This document shows, piece after piece, positions 54,175-63,072 of a stretch of 64,000 nucleotides of DNA. The stretch comes from Actinomadura litoris. GTDB lineage: Bacteria; Actinomycetota; Actinomycetes; Streptosporangiales; Streptosporangiaceae. The stretch covers positions 372,001-436,000 of the forward strand of contig NZ_WOFH01000007.1 in the NCBI RefSeq assembly GCF_009733595.1. Direction: 5' to 3'. Both the position numbers and the translations under genes were made by a program. Positions within the stretch are counted from its first letter, which is position 1, and every line of letters begins with the position of its first letter. The notes under the pieces are model-generated. The model was not told where the DNA came from. It was given only the letters and a program-made list of their open reading frames with translations, and ran no database searches.

Positions 54175-55422
54175 GTGAGCGACAAGGTGTTGGAATCGGC
54201 GGGCACGCTGCACGGACAGTTGCAGCGGGGGTTGGGCAGGGCCGCGCGGCGCGCGGCCGACAGCGCGGGGGCGGGCGAGTTCGTCTACGACTGCATACGC
54301 CGCGATCCCCGGTGGGATCCGCAGTGCGAGTCGCGGGGGCTGTACTACGCGCGCCTGATGGTCGATCTCGAACTGCCGTCCGGGCCGGTCGCCGAGCACC
54401 TGTTCGACCCGGTCGACCAGAGCGACCCCGACGACTGGCGGGTCGAGCTGGCGCTGGACGTGCTGTCCCACCTCGTGCGGCTGAGCAGGCGGGAGGCGGG
54501 GCTGCTGCTGCGCCGCTACGCCGAGGAGGGCGCGCACTGGTTCGACGCGCTGGACGTGCTGGTGGAGCTGGGCGACCCGGCCCTCACGATCGGGCTGGAC
54601 GAGCTGGCCGCCGCGCGCTGCGACGACCGGACGCTCGGCATGCTGATACCGGGCGGCTACAACCCGGTGATCGAGACGTGGGCGGCGCGGCAGCCGCGGA
54701 TCGCGCGGGCGCTGGCCCGGCGGCGGGAGGCGGGCCGGGCGCGGCGGCCGGCGGGCGCGGGCGCGCGGGGCGGCGAGCGCACCGAGGCCGAGCTGCTGGA
54801 GCTGGCGCGGCGGCAGGGCGAGGGCTCGATCGGGGCGATCTTCGAGCTGGGCCGCCGCCGGACGCTCGCGCTGCTCGACCTCGCCGAGGAGCTGCTCCCC
54901 GCGAGACCCAGCAGGTTCGGCGGGGCCGTCTGCCGGGCGCTGCGCGAGTACGGGCCCGAGACGCTGCCCCGGGCGCGCGCGTGGGCGGCGCAGCGGGGCG
55001 GCTGCGAGGACATGGGGCTGCGGATCCTCGCCCGCTACGGCACCCGGCAGGACATCCCCTTCCTCATGGACGAGCTGCGCGGCGCCGTCGGCCGCCGCGA
55101 GTGGTGGGACGCCGCGAACCCGATCGAGGGCCTCGGCCGGCTGCGCGCGGGCGAGGCCGTCCCGCTGCTGAAGACCGCCTGGACCGAGTCGACCTACGCC
55201 TACCTGCGCCCGCGCATCCTGACCGCGCTGACCCGCACCGCCCCGCACACCGCCGAGTCCTACACGGTCGAGGGGCTGTGGGACTGCGAGGAGGGCGTCC
55301 GCCGCGAGGCCGTCCGGCTCGCGCCGCTGACCGACGAGACACGCGTCCGCCTGCAACGCCTGCATCTGGACACGGCCGAGGACCACGACATCCGGGCGGC
55401 GGCCGCCGCGCGCGCCCTCTGA
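54175..55422 (+). CDS. Uncharacterised helical-repeat (HEAT-like) protein
   Basis: 415 residues, no signal or membrane segment, rich in Ala, Leu and Arg. Repeated helix pairs such as VELALDVLSHLVRLSRREAGLLLRRYAEEG, PFLMDELRGAVGRREWWDAANPIEGLGRL and VRLAPLTDETRVRLQRL suggest a HEAT-type solenoid for protein contacts. I recognise no enzyme motif. The GTG at 54175 is chosen: CATTCT lies 6 nt before it and TTGCCC a further 18 bp upstream, a plausible leaderless promoter. It follows the ABC pair by about 115 bp. Confidence 0.78.
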   Translation: MSDKVLESAGTLHGQLQRGLGRAARRAADSAGAGEFVYDCIRRDPRWDPQCESRGLYYARLMVDLELPSGPVAEHLFDPVDQSDPDDWRVELALDVLSHLVRLSRREAGLLLRRYAEEGAHWFDALDVLVELGDPALTIGLDELAAARCDDRTLGMLIPGGYNPVIETWAARQPRIARALARRREAGRARRPAGAGARGGERTEAELLELARRQGEGSIGAIFELGRRRTLALLDLAEELLPARPSRFGGAVCRALREYGPETLPRARAWAAQRGGCEDMGLRILARYGTRQDIPFLMDELRGAVGRREWWDAANPIEGLGRLRAGEAVPLLKTAWTESTYAYLRPRILTALTRTAPHTAESYTVEGLWDCEEGVRREAVRLAPLTDETRVRLQRLHLDTAEDHDIRAAAAARAL

Positions 55423-55508
55423 ACGCCCATCCGCCCGCCGGCTGAACCCGCCCGGCGCGGGACGCGTACTGCACCGTCGAAGCGCGTCTCACCCCGGGAG
55501 GAACGGCC

Positions 55509-55967
55509 ATGGGCTTCACCCACCACCTCGGCGCGGCCAGGCTGCTGCGCGGCGCCGCCGTCCTCGCGCTGGCGCTGCCGTCGGCCGCGGGGTGCGCCGG
55601 GCAGGACGGCGGGCACGGCGGGCACGGGGCCGGGGAGAGGGCGGGCACTCCGGCGAGCCTCGACCAGCTCGCCGCGCGCACCGGCTGCACGCTGACCGGC
55701 CACCGCAGGGCCCAGGAGCTCCAGCAGGGCAACTGCGCGAACTCGCGCGGACGGTACGTCCTCGTCAGCTTCACCACCGACCGGGGGCTGACCTCGTGGA
55801 TGGCGGAGGCCAAGCCCTGGGGCGGCTCCTACCTGGTCGGGACGCGCTGGGTCGCCGTCAGCACACCGGCGACCCTCCAGACGCTCCAGAAGGATCTCGG
55901 GGGCCGCATCATGTCCGGCGACGCCCACGGCGGCATGCCGGACATGCCCGGCATGAACCATGGGTGA
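55509..55967 (+). CDS. Small lipoprotein with His/Met-rich ends, possible metal binding
   Basis: 152 residues. Signal peptide ending in the lipobox SAAGC (Cys at about 29), then a His/Gly stretch (GGHGGHGAGE), a compact middle domain with two cysteines (TGCTLTG, GNCANSRG) and a C-terminal tail HGGMPDMPGMNHG. His/Met clusters of this kind bind copper in periplasmic copper proteins; binding here is inferred. GGGAGG before the ATG. Family not recognised. Confidence 0.85.
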   Translation: MGFTHHLGAARLLRGAAVLALALPSAAGCAGQDGGHGGHGAGERAGTPASLDQLAARTGCTLTGHRRAQELQQGNCANSRGRYVLVSFTTDRGLTSWMAEAKPWGGSYLVGTRWVAVSTPATLQTLQKDLGGRIMSGDAHGGMPDMPGMNHG

Positions 55968-55982
55968 TCCGGGGTGCCGCGC

Positions 55983-56582
55983 TCAGGGGGCCCCGCTGAT
56001 CAGGAAGGCCGCCCAGCGCTCCAGCGCGGGCCCGGTGCGCGCCAGCACCCGCCGCGCCATGAGCCCCCGGGCGAAGGTCCCCGGGTGCAGGAGGGGGCGG
56101 CCCGGCCCGTCCACGACGACCCGGACGGCCGCGACCGGACGCCCGTCCGCGCACTCGGCCACCACGCCCGACTCCATGTCGGCCACCCGCGCGCCCTGCT
56201 CGGCCCAGACGGCCCGCTCCGCGCCCCCCACGACGTGGTCGGTGGTGACCAGCGGCCCGACCTGGACGCTCAGGCCGTCCCTGATCAGCTCCCCGGCCAG
56301 CAGCGGCACCGCGTGGCAGCGGACCGGGTCGCCGCCGCCCCGGATCTCGTCGGCGACCAGCACGTCGCCGGGGCGGAGCCGCGCGTCGAGCGCGCCCCCG
56401 AACCCCATCGTCACCAGCGCCGCGCACGCCGCCGGGAGCCGGTCGGCGCGCCGGGCGCGGTAGCCGACCACCACGACCGGGGTCGCGGCGAGGCCGCGCC
56501 GCACCGCGCGGGCCTCCATCCGCAGACCGGCGCACACCACCGGGCCGACGATGGCGGGCGGATAGACGCCTGTACTGGTCAC
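55983..56582 (-). CDS. Nucleoside-phosphorylase-fold protein, HpnG-like
   Basis: 199 residues. VVCAGLRMEARAVRRGL at the start, LVTMGFGGALDARLRPGDVLVADEI, and VADMESGVVAECADGRPVAAVRVVVDGP with the M-E-S motif of MTA/SAH nucleosidase and purine phosphorylase folds. The closest pattern known to me is HpnG, which removes adenine from adenosylhopane in hopanoid synthesis. No other hopanoid gene is in the window. GTG start taken from the beginning of similarity; the ribosome site is weak. Confidence 0.82.
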   Translation of the reverse strand: MTSTGVYPPAIVGPVVCAGLRMEARAVRRGLAATPVVVVGYRARRADRLPAACAALVTMGFGGALDARLRPGDVLVADEIRGGGDPVRCHAVPLLAGELIRDGLSVQVGPLVTTDHVVGGAERAVWAEQGARVADMESGVVAECADGRPVAAVRVVVDGPGRPLLHPGTFARGLMARRVLARTGPALERWAAFLISGAP

Positions 56583-56713
56583 CGCCCCAGCGAAACACGC
56601 CGCCGGGCGAAGTTCCAGCTCGCGCGCCGACGAGGCGCCCTCACCATGAAGTACTACGGACGCGCCCCGCAAGTCCCGTCTCCGGGAGGACGGACGGGCG
56701 GGCGGCCGCGTCC

Positions 56714-56719
56714 TAGACT
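56714..56719 (+). promoter_or_regulatory. -10 box TAGACT
   Basis: TANNNT box 7 nt before the ATG at 56727; no ribosome site. Confidence 0.45.
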
Positions 56720-56726
56720 CGCCGGC

Positions 56727-57059
56727 ATGACCTCCTCCGTACGCCGGAAGCTGGCCGTCCTGCCCCTGATCCTGCTGCCGCTCGGCGCCCTCGCGGCGTG
56801 CGACGGCGAGAACTCCAAGACCGACTGCAACGCCAACTCCTGCACCGTGACCTTCGACCGGGGCGTGGACGCGAGCGCCTCCATCCTCGGCGTGAAGGCC
56901 GAGCTGGTCGACGTCAAGGGCGAGACGGTCACGCTCAAGATCGCCGGACAGCGGGTGACGGTCCCGGTGGGCGACGGGCAGCAGTCCGACGGATTCGACG
57001 TCTCGGTGCAGTCCGTCACCGACGACCACGTCGTCGTGAAGATCTCCCACAACGGCTGA
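56727..57059 (+). CDS. Small uncharacterised lipoprotein
   Basis: 110 residues. Signal peptide ending in the lipobox ALAAC, then DGENSKTDCNANSCTVTFDRG with two close cysteines, probably a disulfide, and three short alternating strands (ILGVKAELVDVKGETVTLKIAGQRVTVPV, VSVQSVTDDHVVVKI). It looks like a small beta barrel on the outer membrane face. Family not recognised. The ATG is set by the TAGACT box 7 nt upstream. Confidence 0.82.
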   Translation: MTSSVRRKLAVLPLILLPLGALAACDGENSKTDCNANSCTVTFDRGVDASASILGVKAELVDVKGETVTLKIAGQRVTVPVGDGQQSDGFDVSVQSVTDDHVVVKISHNG

Positions 57060-57099
57060 CGGCGCGGGCGGGGGCGCCCGCGCACGGGGGCGGAGCGCA

Positions 57100-57105
57100 T
57101 AGGAT
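57100..57105 (+). promoter_or_regulatory. -10 box TAGGAT before the AlkZ-like gene
   Basis: TANNNT box 6 nt before the ATG at 57112; no ribosome site. Confidence 0.5.
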
Positions 57106-57111
57106 TCGTTC

Positions 57112-58287
57112 ATGCGTTCGATGACCATCGCGGAGCGGCGCGCGCGCCTGGCCCGGCGGCACCGGCTGGCGCCCGCCGACCGCACCGACGACCCCGCCGC
57201 GATCGCCCGTTCCCTGGTGGTGCTGCACGCCACCGACCCCGCGACGGTGTTCCTGTCGGTGGCGGCGCGCAGCGCGCGGGCCGTCCCGGCCGACGTCGAG
57301 CGGGCCCTGTACGACGACCGGTCCCTGCTGCGGATGCTCGCGATGCGGCGCACCATGTTCGTGGCGCCGGTCGAGCTGGTCCCGATCCTCCAGGCGTCCA
57401 CGGCCGAGGCGCTGGCCGACAAGCAGCGCCGCACCTACACGCGGTTCGTCGAGAAGGCGGGCGTGGTCGAGGACGCCGACGCCTTCTTCCGGGACGTCGC
57501 CGAGAGCGCCCACCGCGCCCTGCTGGCCCGCGGCGAGGCGACCGGCGCGCAGCTCGGCGCCGACGAGCCCCGGCTGCGCACCCAGATCGACCCGGCGCCC
57601 GGCAAGTCCTACTCCAAGCCCACGAGCATCACGACCTGGGTGCTGGTCACCCTCGGCTGCGAGGGGCGGATCGTGCGCGGCCGCCCGAACGGCACCTGGA
57701 TCAGCAGCCAGTACCGCTGGTCGCCGGTCGAGGCGTGGCTGCCCGGCGGCATCCCCTCCGTCCCCGCCGACGAGGCCGCCGCCGCGCTCGTCGAGCGCTG
57801 GCTGCGCGCCTTCGGCCCCGCGCCGCTCAGCGACCTGCGCTGGTGGACGGGCTGGAGCGCCACCGCCGTCCGCAAGGCCCTCGCCCCCCTCGACGTCGCC
57901 GAGGTCGACCTCGGCGGGACGACCGGCCTCGTCCTCGCCGACGACCTGGAGCCGGCCGCCCCGGCCGAGCCGTGGGCGGCGCTGCTGCCCGCCCTCGACC
58001 CGACCCCGATGGGCTGGCAGGAGCGCGGCTGGTTCCTCGGCGGGCACGGCCCGTCGCTGTTCGACCGCAACGGCAACATCGGCCCGTCCCTGTGGTGGGA
58101 CGGGCGGATCGTCGGCGGCTGGGCGCAGCGCGCCGACGGCGAGATCGTCCTGCGGTTCCTGGAGGACGCCGGCGCCGACGCGCGGGCCGCCGCCGAGCGG
58201 GAGGCCGAGCGCATGGCCGCCTGGTACGGCGGCATCCGCGCGGTCCCGCGCTTCCGCACACCGCTGGAACGCGAGCTCACCGCCTGA
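57112..58287 (+). CDS. Winged-helix AlkZ-like protein (HTH_42 family)
   Basis: 391 residues. RRHRLAPADRTDDPAAIARSLVVLHATDPATVFLSVAARS is the N-terminal tandem winged-helix of the family. Then come RMLAMRRTMFVAPVELVPIL, WWTGWSATAVRKAL and the C-terminal VGGWAQRADGEIVLRFLEDAG. Streptomyces AlkZ is a DNA glycosylase that unhooks interstrand crosslinks and protects producers from azinomycin; many paralogues are housekeeping repair proteins. Substrate here is not known. Likely single-gene unit. Confidence 0.9.
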   Translation: MRSMTIAERRARLARRHRLAPADRTDDPAAIARSLVVLHATDPATVFLSVAARSARAVPADVERALYDDRSLLRMLAMRRTMFVAPVELVPILQASTAEALADKQRRTYTRFVEKAGVVEDADAFFRDVAESAHRALLARGEATGAQLGADEPRLRTQIDPAPGKSYSKPTSITTWVLVTLGCEGRIVRGRPNGTWISSQYRWSPVEAWLPGGIPSVPADEAAAALVERWLRAFGPAPLSDLRWWTGWSATAVRKALAPLDVAEVDLGGTTGLVLADDLEPAAPAEPWAALLPALDPTPMGWQERGWFLGGHGPSLFDRNGNIGPSLWWDGRIVGGWAQRADGEIVLRFLEDAGADARAAAEREAERMAAWYGGIRAVPRFRTPLERELTA

Positions 58288-58304
58288 CCCGGCCGCCGCC
58301 CCGA

Positions 58305-58919
58305 TCAGTACGGGTGCACCAGGGCCTGGTCGCGGCGGCGCCTGGCGTTGTTGCGGCGGATCGCCACGAACGCGAACCCGAGCACCGCGAACACCGTCAG
58401 CGGCAGCCCGACGACCAGGGACATGCCGAGGTAGAAGTCCTGGGTGTCGTCCGGCGTCACCAGCACCCGGCCGCCGGGGCCGCGGCAGGTCAGCAGCCCC
58501 TGCCCGCTCACCGGCGCCTCGAACGTGGCGGCGTAGGAGTAGCCCGCCTTGTCGTTGGCGCTCCAGGAGTTCTTGCGCGTCAGCCTGACGTCACTGGACT
58601 GGCTGCCCTGCTGGACGGTGCAGGCGTAGGGCGCGGACTGGCCGCCGCGGACGTACAGGAAGTAGTTGTAGCCCCCTACCAGGTCCACGGCCACGCCCTG
58701 CCTGGGGTCGCCCGACTTCGGCGACGCCGAGGCGACGCCGGGGTCGTTCACCGCGAGGCCCACCATGAGCCCGATCGCGATCAGGGCCGCGGCGAGGAAC
58801 GCGACCGGCAGCGCGTACCAGCCCGCGCTCGGCTTGATCGGCGGCGGCGCCCAGGCGGGGCCCGGGGGGAGCGGCCCCCCGGGCGGCGGTCCCATCGGTG
58901 GATTCGCCCCGGGCCACAT
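58305..58919 (-). CDS. Proline-rich two-helix membrane protein
   Basis: 204 residues. Pro/Gly-rich cytoplasmic start (PPMGPPPGGPLPPGP), membrane helix at about 35-58, an external domain of about 95 residues with two cysteines (YACTVQQGS, LLTCRGPGG), a second helix at about 168-187 and a basic end. Such proteins are frequent in actinomycete envelopes and have no known role. GAGGGAG before the ATG. It lies 82 bp downstream of hisF, on the same strand. Confidence 0.85.
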   Translation of the reverse strand: MWPGANPPMGPPPGGPLPPGPAWAPPPIKPSAGWYALPVAFLAAALIAIGLMVGLAVNDPGVASASPKSGDPRQGVAVDLVGGYNYFLYVRGGQSAPYACTVQQGSQSSDVRLTRKNSWSANDKAGYSYAATFEAPVSGQGLLTCRGPGGRVLVTPDDTQDFYLGMSLVVGLPLTVFAVLGFAFVAIRRNNARRRRDQALVHPY

Positions 58920-59000
58920 CGTCGCACTCCCTCTTGCCGTGTTCTGATCGCCACGATCCCAGACAAACCGGCGACCCGCCAGCGCCGCCCCGAAGGCCGT

Positions 59001-59762
59001 TCAGCGGACGGGCCGCCCCGCCGCCTCCAGCGCCGCCTTGACCTCGGGGATCGTCAGCTCGCCGAAGTGGAAGACGCTCGCGGCGAGGACCGCGTCGGCG
59101 CCCGCCTCGACCGCGGGCGCGAAGTGCGCGACCTCCCCCGCGCCGCCGCTGGCGATGACCGGCACCGTGACCGCAGCGCGCACCCGGCGGAGCATCTCCA
59201 GGTCGAAGCCCGCCTTGGTGCCGTCGGCGTCCATCGAGTTCAGCAGGATCTCCCCGACGCCGAGGTCCTGGCCACGCCGGGCCCACTCGACCGCGTCGAT
59301 GCCGGTGCCCTCGCGGCCGCCGTGGGTGGTGACCTCGAACCCGGACGCGGTGCCCGGCGCGCGGCGCGCGTCCACCGACAGCACCACGCACTGCGACCCG
59401 AACCGGTGCGCGGCCTCGCGCAGGAACTCCGGCCGCGCGATCGCGGCGGTGTTCACCGACACCTTGTCGGCGCCCGCGCGCAGCAGCCGGTCGACGTCCT
59501 CGACGGTGCGGACGCCGCCGCCGACGGTCAGCGGGATGAACACCTGCTCGGCCGTGCGCCGCACCACCTCGTAGGTGGTGGACCGGTCGCCGCTGGAGGC
59601 GGTGATGTCCAGGAACGTCAGCTCGTCGGCGCCCTCGGCGTCGTAGCGGCGGGCCAGCTCGACCGGGTCGCCCGCGTCCCGCAGGTTCTGGAAGTTGACG
59701 CCCTTGACCACGCGCCCGGCGTCGACGTCCAGGCACGGGATCACCCTGACCGCCACGCTCAC
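59001..59762 (-). CDS. hisF: Imidazole glycerol phosphate synthase, cyclase subunit
   Basis: 253 residues, TIM barrel. [15 protein letters not shown] carries the catalytic Asp near the start, [19 protein letters not shown] the second Asp, and [30 protein letters not shown] bind the phosphates. It receives ammonia from HisH and makes imidazole-glycerol phosphate and AICAR. GTG start overlaps the priA stop as GTGA. Confidence 0.98.
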   Translation of the reverse strand: MSVAVRVIPCLDVDAGRVVKGVNFQNLRDAGDPVELARRYDAEGADELTFLDITASSGDRSTTYEVVRRTAEQVFIPLTVGGGVRTVEDVDRLLRAGADKVSVNTAAIARPEFLREAAHRFGSQCVVLSVDARRAPGTASGFEVTTHGGREGTGIDAVEWARRGQDLGVGEILLNSMDADGTKAGFDLEMLRRVRAAVTVPVIASGGAGEVAHFAPAVEAGADAVLAASVFHFGELTIPEVKAALEAAGRPVR

Positions 59763-60478
59763 CTGACGGCCTCCAGGGCCTCTTCCAGCGTGAACGCGCC
59801 CGCGTACAGGGCCTTGCCGACGATCGCGCCCTCGACGCCGTCCGGGACGAGCCCGGCGAGCGCCCGCAGGTCCTCCAGCGACGAGACGCCCCCGGAGGCG
59901 ACGACCGGCCTGTCGGTGCGCGCGCACACCTCGCGCAGCAGCTCGGTGTTGGGGCCGCGCAGCGTGCCGTCCTTGGTGACGTCGGTGACGACGTAGCGCG
60001 GGCAGCCGTCCTCCTCCAGGCGGGCGAGGACCTCCCACAGGTCGCCGCCCTCGCGCGTCCAGCCGCGCGCGGCGAGGGTCGTGCCGCGCACGTCCAGGCC
60101 CACCGCGATCCGGTCGCCGTGCGAAGCGATGATCTTCCGGCACCAGGCGGGGTCCTCCAGCGCGGCGGTCCCGATGTTGACGCGGGCGCAGCCGGTCGCG
60201 AGCGCGGCCTCCAGCGAGGCGTCGTCGCGGATCCCCCCGGACAGCTCGACCCTGACGTCCAGGCGCCCGGTGACCTCGGCGAGCAGCTCGCGGTTGGAGC
60301 CGCGGCCGAACGCGGCGTCCAGGTCGACGAGATGGATCCACTCCGCCCCCGCCCGCTGCCACGCGAGCGCGGCCTCCAGCGGCGCGCCGTAGGACGTCTC
60401 GGAGCCGGCCTCGCCCTGCACCAGGCGGACCGCCTGGCCGTCGGCGACGTCGACCGCGGGAAGGAGCGTCAAAGTCAT
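59759..60478 (-). CDS. priA: Bifunctional HisA/TrpF isomerase PriA
   Basis: 239 residues. [21 protein letters not shown] with the catalytic Asp, [29 protein letters not shown] with the second Asp, and [13 protein letters not shown]. In actinobacteria this protein isomerises both ProFAR (histidine) and phosphoribosylanthranilate (tryptophan), and no trpF is seen in the window, which fits. It has its own TAGGGT box 6 nt before the ATG, so it can be transcribed apart from hisH. Confidence 0.96.
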   Translation of the reverse strand: MTLTLLPAVDVADGQAVRLVQGEAGSETSYGAPLEAALAWQRAGAEWIHLVDLDAAFGRGSNRELLAEVTGRLDVRVELSGGIRDDASLEAALATGCARVNIGTAALEDPAWCRKIIASHGDRIAVGLDVRGTTLAARGWTREGGDLWEVLARLEEDGCPRYVVTDVTKDGTLRGPNTELLREVCARTDRPVVASGGVSSLEDLRALAGLVPDGVEGAIVGKALYAGAFTLEEALEAVR

Positions 60479-60484
60479 GCGGAA

Positions 60485-60490
60485 ACCCTA
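60485..60490 (-). promoter_or_regulatory. -10 box TAGGGT before priA
   Basis: TANNNT box 6 nt before the ATG at 60478; implies an internal leaderless promoter in the his cluster. Confidence 0.5.
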
Positions 60491-60516
60491 TCGAGGCGGA
60501 GAGGACTGATATCGGT

Positions 60517-60562
60517 GGTCAGGCGAGTGTGGTCAGGCGAACGCGGTCAGGCCAGCGTGGTC
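60517..60562. repeat. 14-bp tandem repeat at the hisH stop codon
   Basis: Three units of GGTCAGGCGAGTGT with a few changes (60517, 60531, 60545) and part of a fourth. The third contains the hisH stop codon. Confidence 0.8.
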
Positions 60563-61194
60563 AGCCAGTTGCGCAGGAGCGCGGCGCCCGCGTCGCCCGA
60601 CTTCTCGGGATGGAACTGGGTCGCGCACAGCGGGCCGTTCTCCACGGCGGCGACGAACCGGTCGCCGTGCTCGGCCCAGGTGACCAGCGGGGGCTTCAGA
60701 TGCCCGGTCGGGTCGGGCTCCAGCTCCCAGCGGCGCGCGGCGTAGGAGTGCACGAAGTAGAACCGGGTGCCGGGGTCGATCCCCGCGAACAGGTCCGACC
60801 CGGAGGGGGCGTCCACCGTGCTCCACCCCATGTGCGGGACGACCGGCGCCTCCAGCCGGTCGACCGTGCCGGGCCACTCGTCGCAGCCCTCGGTGGTGAC
60901 GCCGTGCTCGATGCCCTTGGTGAACAGGATCTGCATGCCGACGCAGATGCCGAGGACGGGCCGTCCGCCCGCGAGGCGACGGCCGATGACCTGCTCCCCG
61001 CGCACCGCGCGCAGGCCCGCCATGCACGCGGCGAACGCGCCGACGCCGGGGACGACCAGCCCGTCGGCGCCGAGCGCGGTGTCCCAGTCGGAGGTCACGG
61101 TCACCTCGGCGCGGGACCCGGCGGCGCGGGCGAGCGCGCGCTCGGCCGAGCGCAGGTTCCCCGAGCCGTAGTCCAGGACGGCGACCCTCCTCAC
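60547..61194 (-). CDS. hisH: Imidazole glycerol phosphate synthase, glutaminase subunit
   Basis: 215 residues. [13 protein letters not shown] start, nucleophile Cys in [11 protein letters not shown], and the catalytic His-Glu in [13 protein letters not shown]. It hydrolyses glutamine and feeds ammonia to HisF. The GTG start overlaps the stop of the small membrane-protein gene (GTGA). A GTG two codons earlier is possible. Confidence 0.97.
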   Translation of the reverse strand: MRRVAVLDYGSGNLRSAERALARAAGSRAEVTVTSDWDTALGADGLVVPGVGAFAACMAGLRAVRGEQVIGRRLAGGRPVLGICVGMQILFTKGIEHGVTTEGCDEWPGTVDRLEAPVVPHMGWSTVDAPSGSDLFAGIDPGTRFYFVHSYAARRWELEPDPTGHLKPPLVTWAEHGDRFVAAVENGPLCATQFHPEKSGDAGAALLRNWLTTLA

Positions 61195-61361
61195 AGCCAC
61201 AGCACTCCCCCGGCGACCGCGAGCCCGGCCAGCACCAGCACGACCAGCGCCGCGATCTTCAGCCCCTGCTTGACGAAGCTGTAGACGCCCGCGAGCAGGA
61301 ACGCCGCGACCGCGAAGACCACGACGTTGCCGTAGGTGAACTCCACCCCGCCGACCTCCAC
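61191..61361 (-). CDS. 56-residue two-helix membrane protein inside the his operon
   Basis: Begins [17 protein letters not shown] with a GTG 2 bp after the hisB stop; AAGGGGG lies upstream. Two hydrophobic segments (about 11-27 and 34-54) are joined by [11 protein letters not shown]. It ends VLWL with its TGA overlapping the hisH start. Overlaps on both sides and clean frame make it a real gene. Function unknown; it might link the operon products to the membrane. Confidence 0.8.
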   Translation of the reverse strand: MEVGGVEFTYGNVVVFAVAAFLLAGVYSFVKQGLKIAALVVLVLAGLAVAGGVLWL

Positions 61362-61363
61362 GG

Positions 61364-61957
61364 CTACAGCGCCCCCTTGGTGGAGGGCACGCCGTGCACC
61401 TTCGGGTCGAACGCGACCGCGTCGCGCAGCGCACGGGCGAGGGCCTTGAACTGCGCCTCCACGATGTGGTGGGCGTTGCGGCCGTAGGGGACGTGGACGT
61501 GCAGCGCGATCCGGGCGTGCGAGACGAACGATTCGAGCACGTGCCGGGTCATCGTCGTGTCGTACTCGGGGCCGATCATCGGGGCCATGCCCGCGGGCTC
61601 GGAGTGCACGAGGTAGGGGCGGCCCGACACGTCCACGGTGACCTGCGCGAGCGCCTCGTCCAGCGGGATCGAGGCGTCGGCGAAGCGGTGGATGCCGGCC
61701 TTGTCGCCGAGCGCCTCGGCGAAGGCCTGGCCGAGCGCGATCGCGGTGTCCTCGATCGTGTGGTGGCTGTCGATGTGCAGGTCGCCGGTGGTCTTGACGG
61801 TCAGGTCGAACGACCCGTGCTTGCCGAGCTGGGCCAGCATGTGGTCGAAGAACCCCACGCCGGTCGCCACGTCGACCCGTCCGGTGCCGTCCAGGTCGAT
61901 CTCGACGAGGACGCGGGTCTCGCTGGTCCCGCGTTCGACCCGTCCCTTGCGCGTCAC
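61364..61957 (-). CDS. hisB: Imidazoleglycerol-phosphate dehydratase
   Basis: 197 residues. [13 protein letters not shown] and [18 protein letters not shown], then [34 protein letters not shown], hold the paired His motifs that bind two Mn ions. It dehydrates IGP to imidazole acetol phosphate. Single-function form. Start overlaps the hisC stop by 4 bp. Confidence 0.98.
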   Translation of the reverse strand: MTRKGRVERGTSETRVLVEIDLDGTGRVDVATGVGFFDHMLAQLGKHGSFDLTVKTTGDLHIDSHHTIEDTAIALGQAFAEALGDKAGIHRFADASIPLDEALAQVTVDVSGRPYLVHSEPAGMAPMIGPEYDTTMTRHVLESFVSHARIALHVHVPYGRNAHHIVEAQFKALARALRDAVAFDPKVHGVPSTKGAL

Positions 61958-63072
61958 GAACTCTCCTCCAGTGCTTGCGGATCAGTCAGGGCGGCGCTCA
62001 GCGCGGCGCGGAACGCGGCCATCTCCGCCGGGGTCCCGACGCTGACCCGCAGCCATTCCGGCGGGCCCACCTCGCGGATCAGGACGCCGCGCGCCAGCAT
62101 GCCCTCCCAGACCGCGCGGCGGTCGGGGAACGTCCCGAACAGGACGAAGTTGGCGTCGGAGTCGGCCACCCGCAGCCCGAGCCCGCGCAGCCACGCGACG
62201 GTCCGGTCGCGCTCGCCGCGCAGGGCCTCGACGCCGCCGAGCAGCTCCTCGCCGTGCGCGAGCGCCGTGCGGGCGACCGCCTGGGTCACCGCCGACAGAT
62301 GGTAGGGCAGCCGGACGAGCAGCAGCGCGTCGACCACCGCCGGATGGGCGGCGAGGTAGCCGAGCCGGGTCCCGGCCATCGCGAACGCCTTCGACATCGT
62401 CCGCGTGACGATCAGGCGCGGGTGGCGCTCCAGCAGCGTCAGCGCGGACGGGGTGCCGGCGCGGCGGAACTCCGCGTACGCCTCGTCCACCACGACCATG
62501 CCGGGCGCGGCGCGCAGCACGGCCTCGATCGCCTCCAGCGGCAGCGCGGTGCCGGTCGGGTTGTTGGGCGAGGTGAGGAACACGACGTCGGGCCGGTGCT
62601 CGCGGACGGCGGCGACCGCGCGGGCCGGGTCGAGGCCGAAGTCGGCGTCGCGGGAGGCGTCCACCCAGCGGGTCCCCGACACGCGGGTGATGATCGGGTG
62701 CATCGAGTACGACGGCTCGAAGCCGAGCGCGGTGCGCCCCGCGCCGCCGAACGCCTGGAGGATCTGCTGGATGATCTCGTTGGAGCCGTTCGCGGCCCAC
62801 ACCCGGCGGCCGGACAGGCCCGCGCCCGGCGTGTCGGCGTTCAGGAACGCCGCGAGGTCGTCGCGCAGCGCGGCCGCGTCGCGGTCGGGGTAGCGGTTGA
62901 GGGTCCCGGCGACGTCCATGACGGCCTCGCCGAGCGCCTTCACCAGCCGCTCGGACGGCGGGTAGGGGTTCTCGTTGGTGTTCAGCGCGCAGGGCACGTC
63001 GAGCTGCGGGGCGCCGTAGGGCTCCCGGCCGCGCAGGTCGTCGCGGATCGGCAGGTCGTCCAGCGAGGTCAC
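61954..63072 (-). CDS. hisC: Histidinol-phosphate aminotransferase
   Basis: 372 residues, class I/II PLP aminotransferase. [47 protein letters not shown] and the PLP lysine in [18 protein letters not shown]. Transfers an amino group from glutamate to imidazole acetol phosphate. ATG overlaps the hisD stop by 4 bp. Confidence 0.97.
   Translation of the reverse strand: MTSLDDLPIRDDLRGREPYGAPQLDVPCALNTNENPYPPSERLVKALGEAVMDVAGTLNRYPDRDAAALRDDLAAFLNADTPGAGLSGRRVWAANGSNEIIQQILQAFGGAGRTALGFEPSYSMHPIITRVSGTRWVDASRDADFGLDPARAVAAVREHRPDVVFLTSPNNPTGTALPLEAIEAVLRAAPGMVVVDEAYAEFRRAGTPSALTLLERHPRLIVTRTMSKAFAMAGTRLGYLAAHPAVVDALLLVRLPYHLSAVTQAVARTALAHGEELLGGVEALRGERDRTVAWLRGLGLRVADSDANFVLFGTFPDRRAVWEGMLARGVLIREVGPPEWLRVSVGTPAEMAAFRAALSAALTDPQALEESS

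Noticed and set aside
52186-55386. A 1066-codon minus-strand frame opposite the second ABC subunit and the HEAT-like gene.
   Set aside because: Antisense to well supported genes, low complexity.
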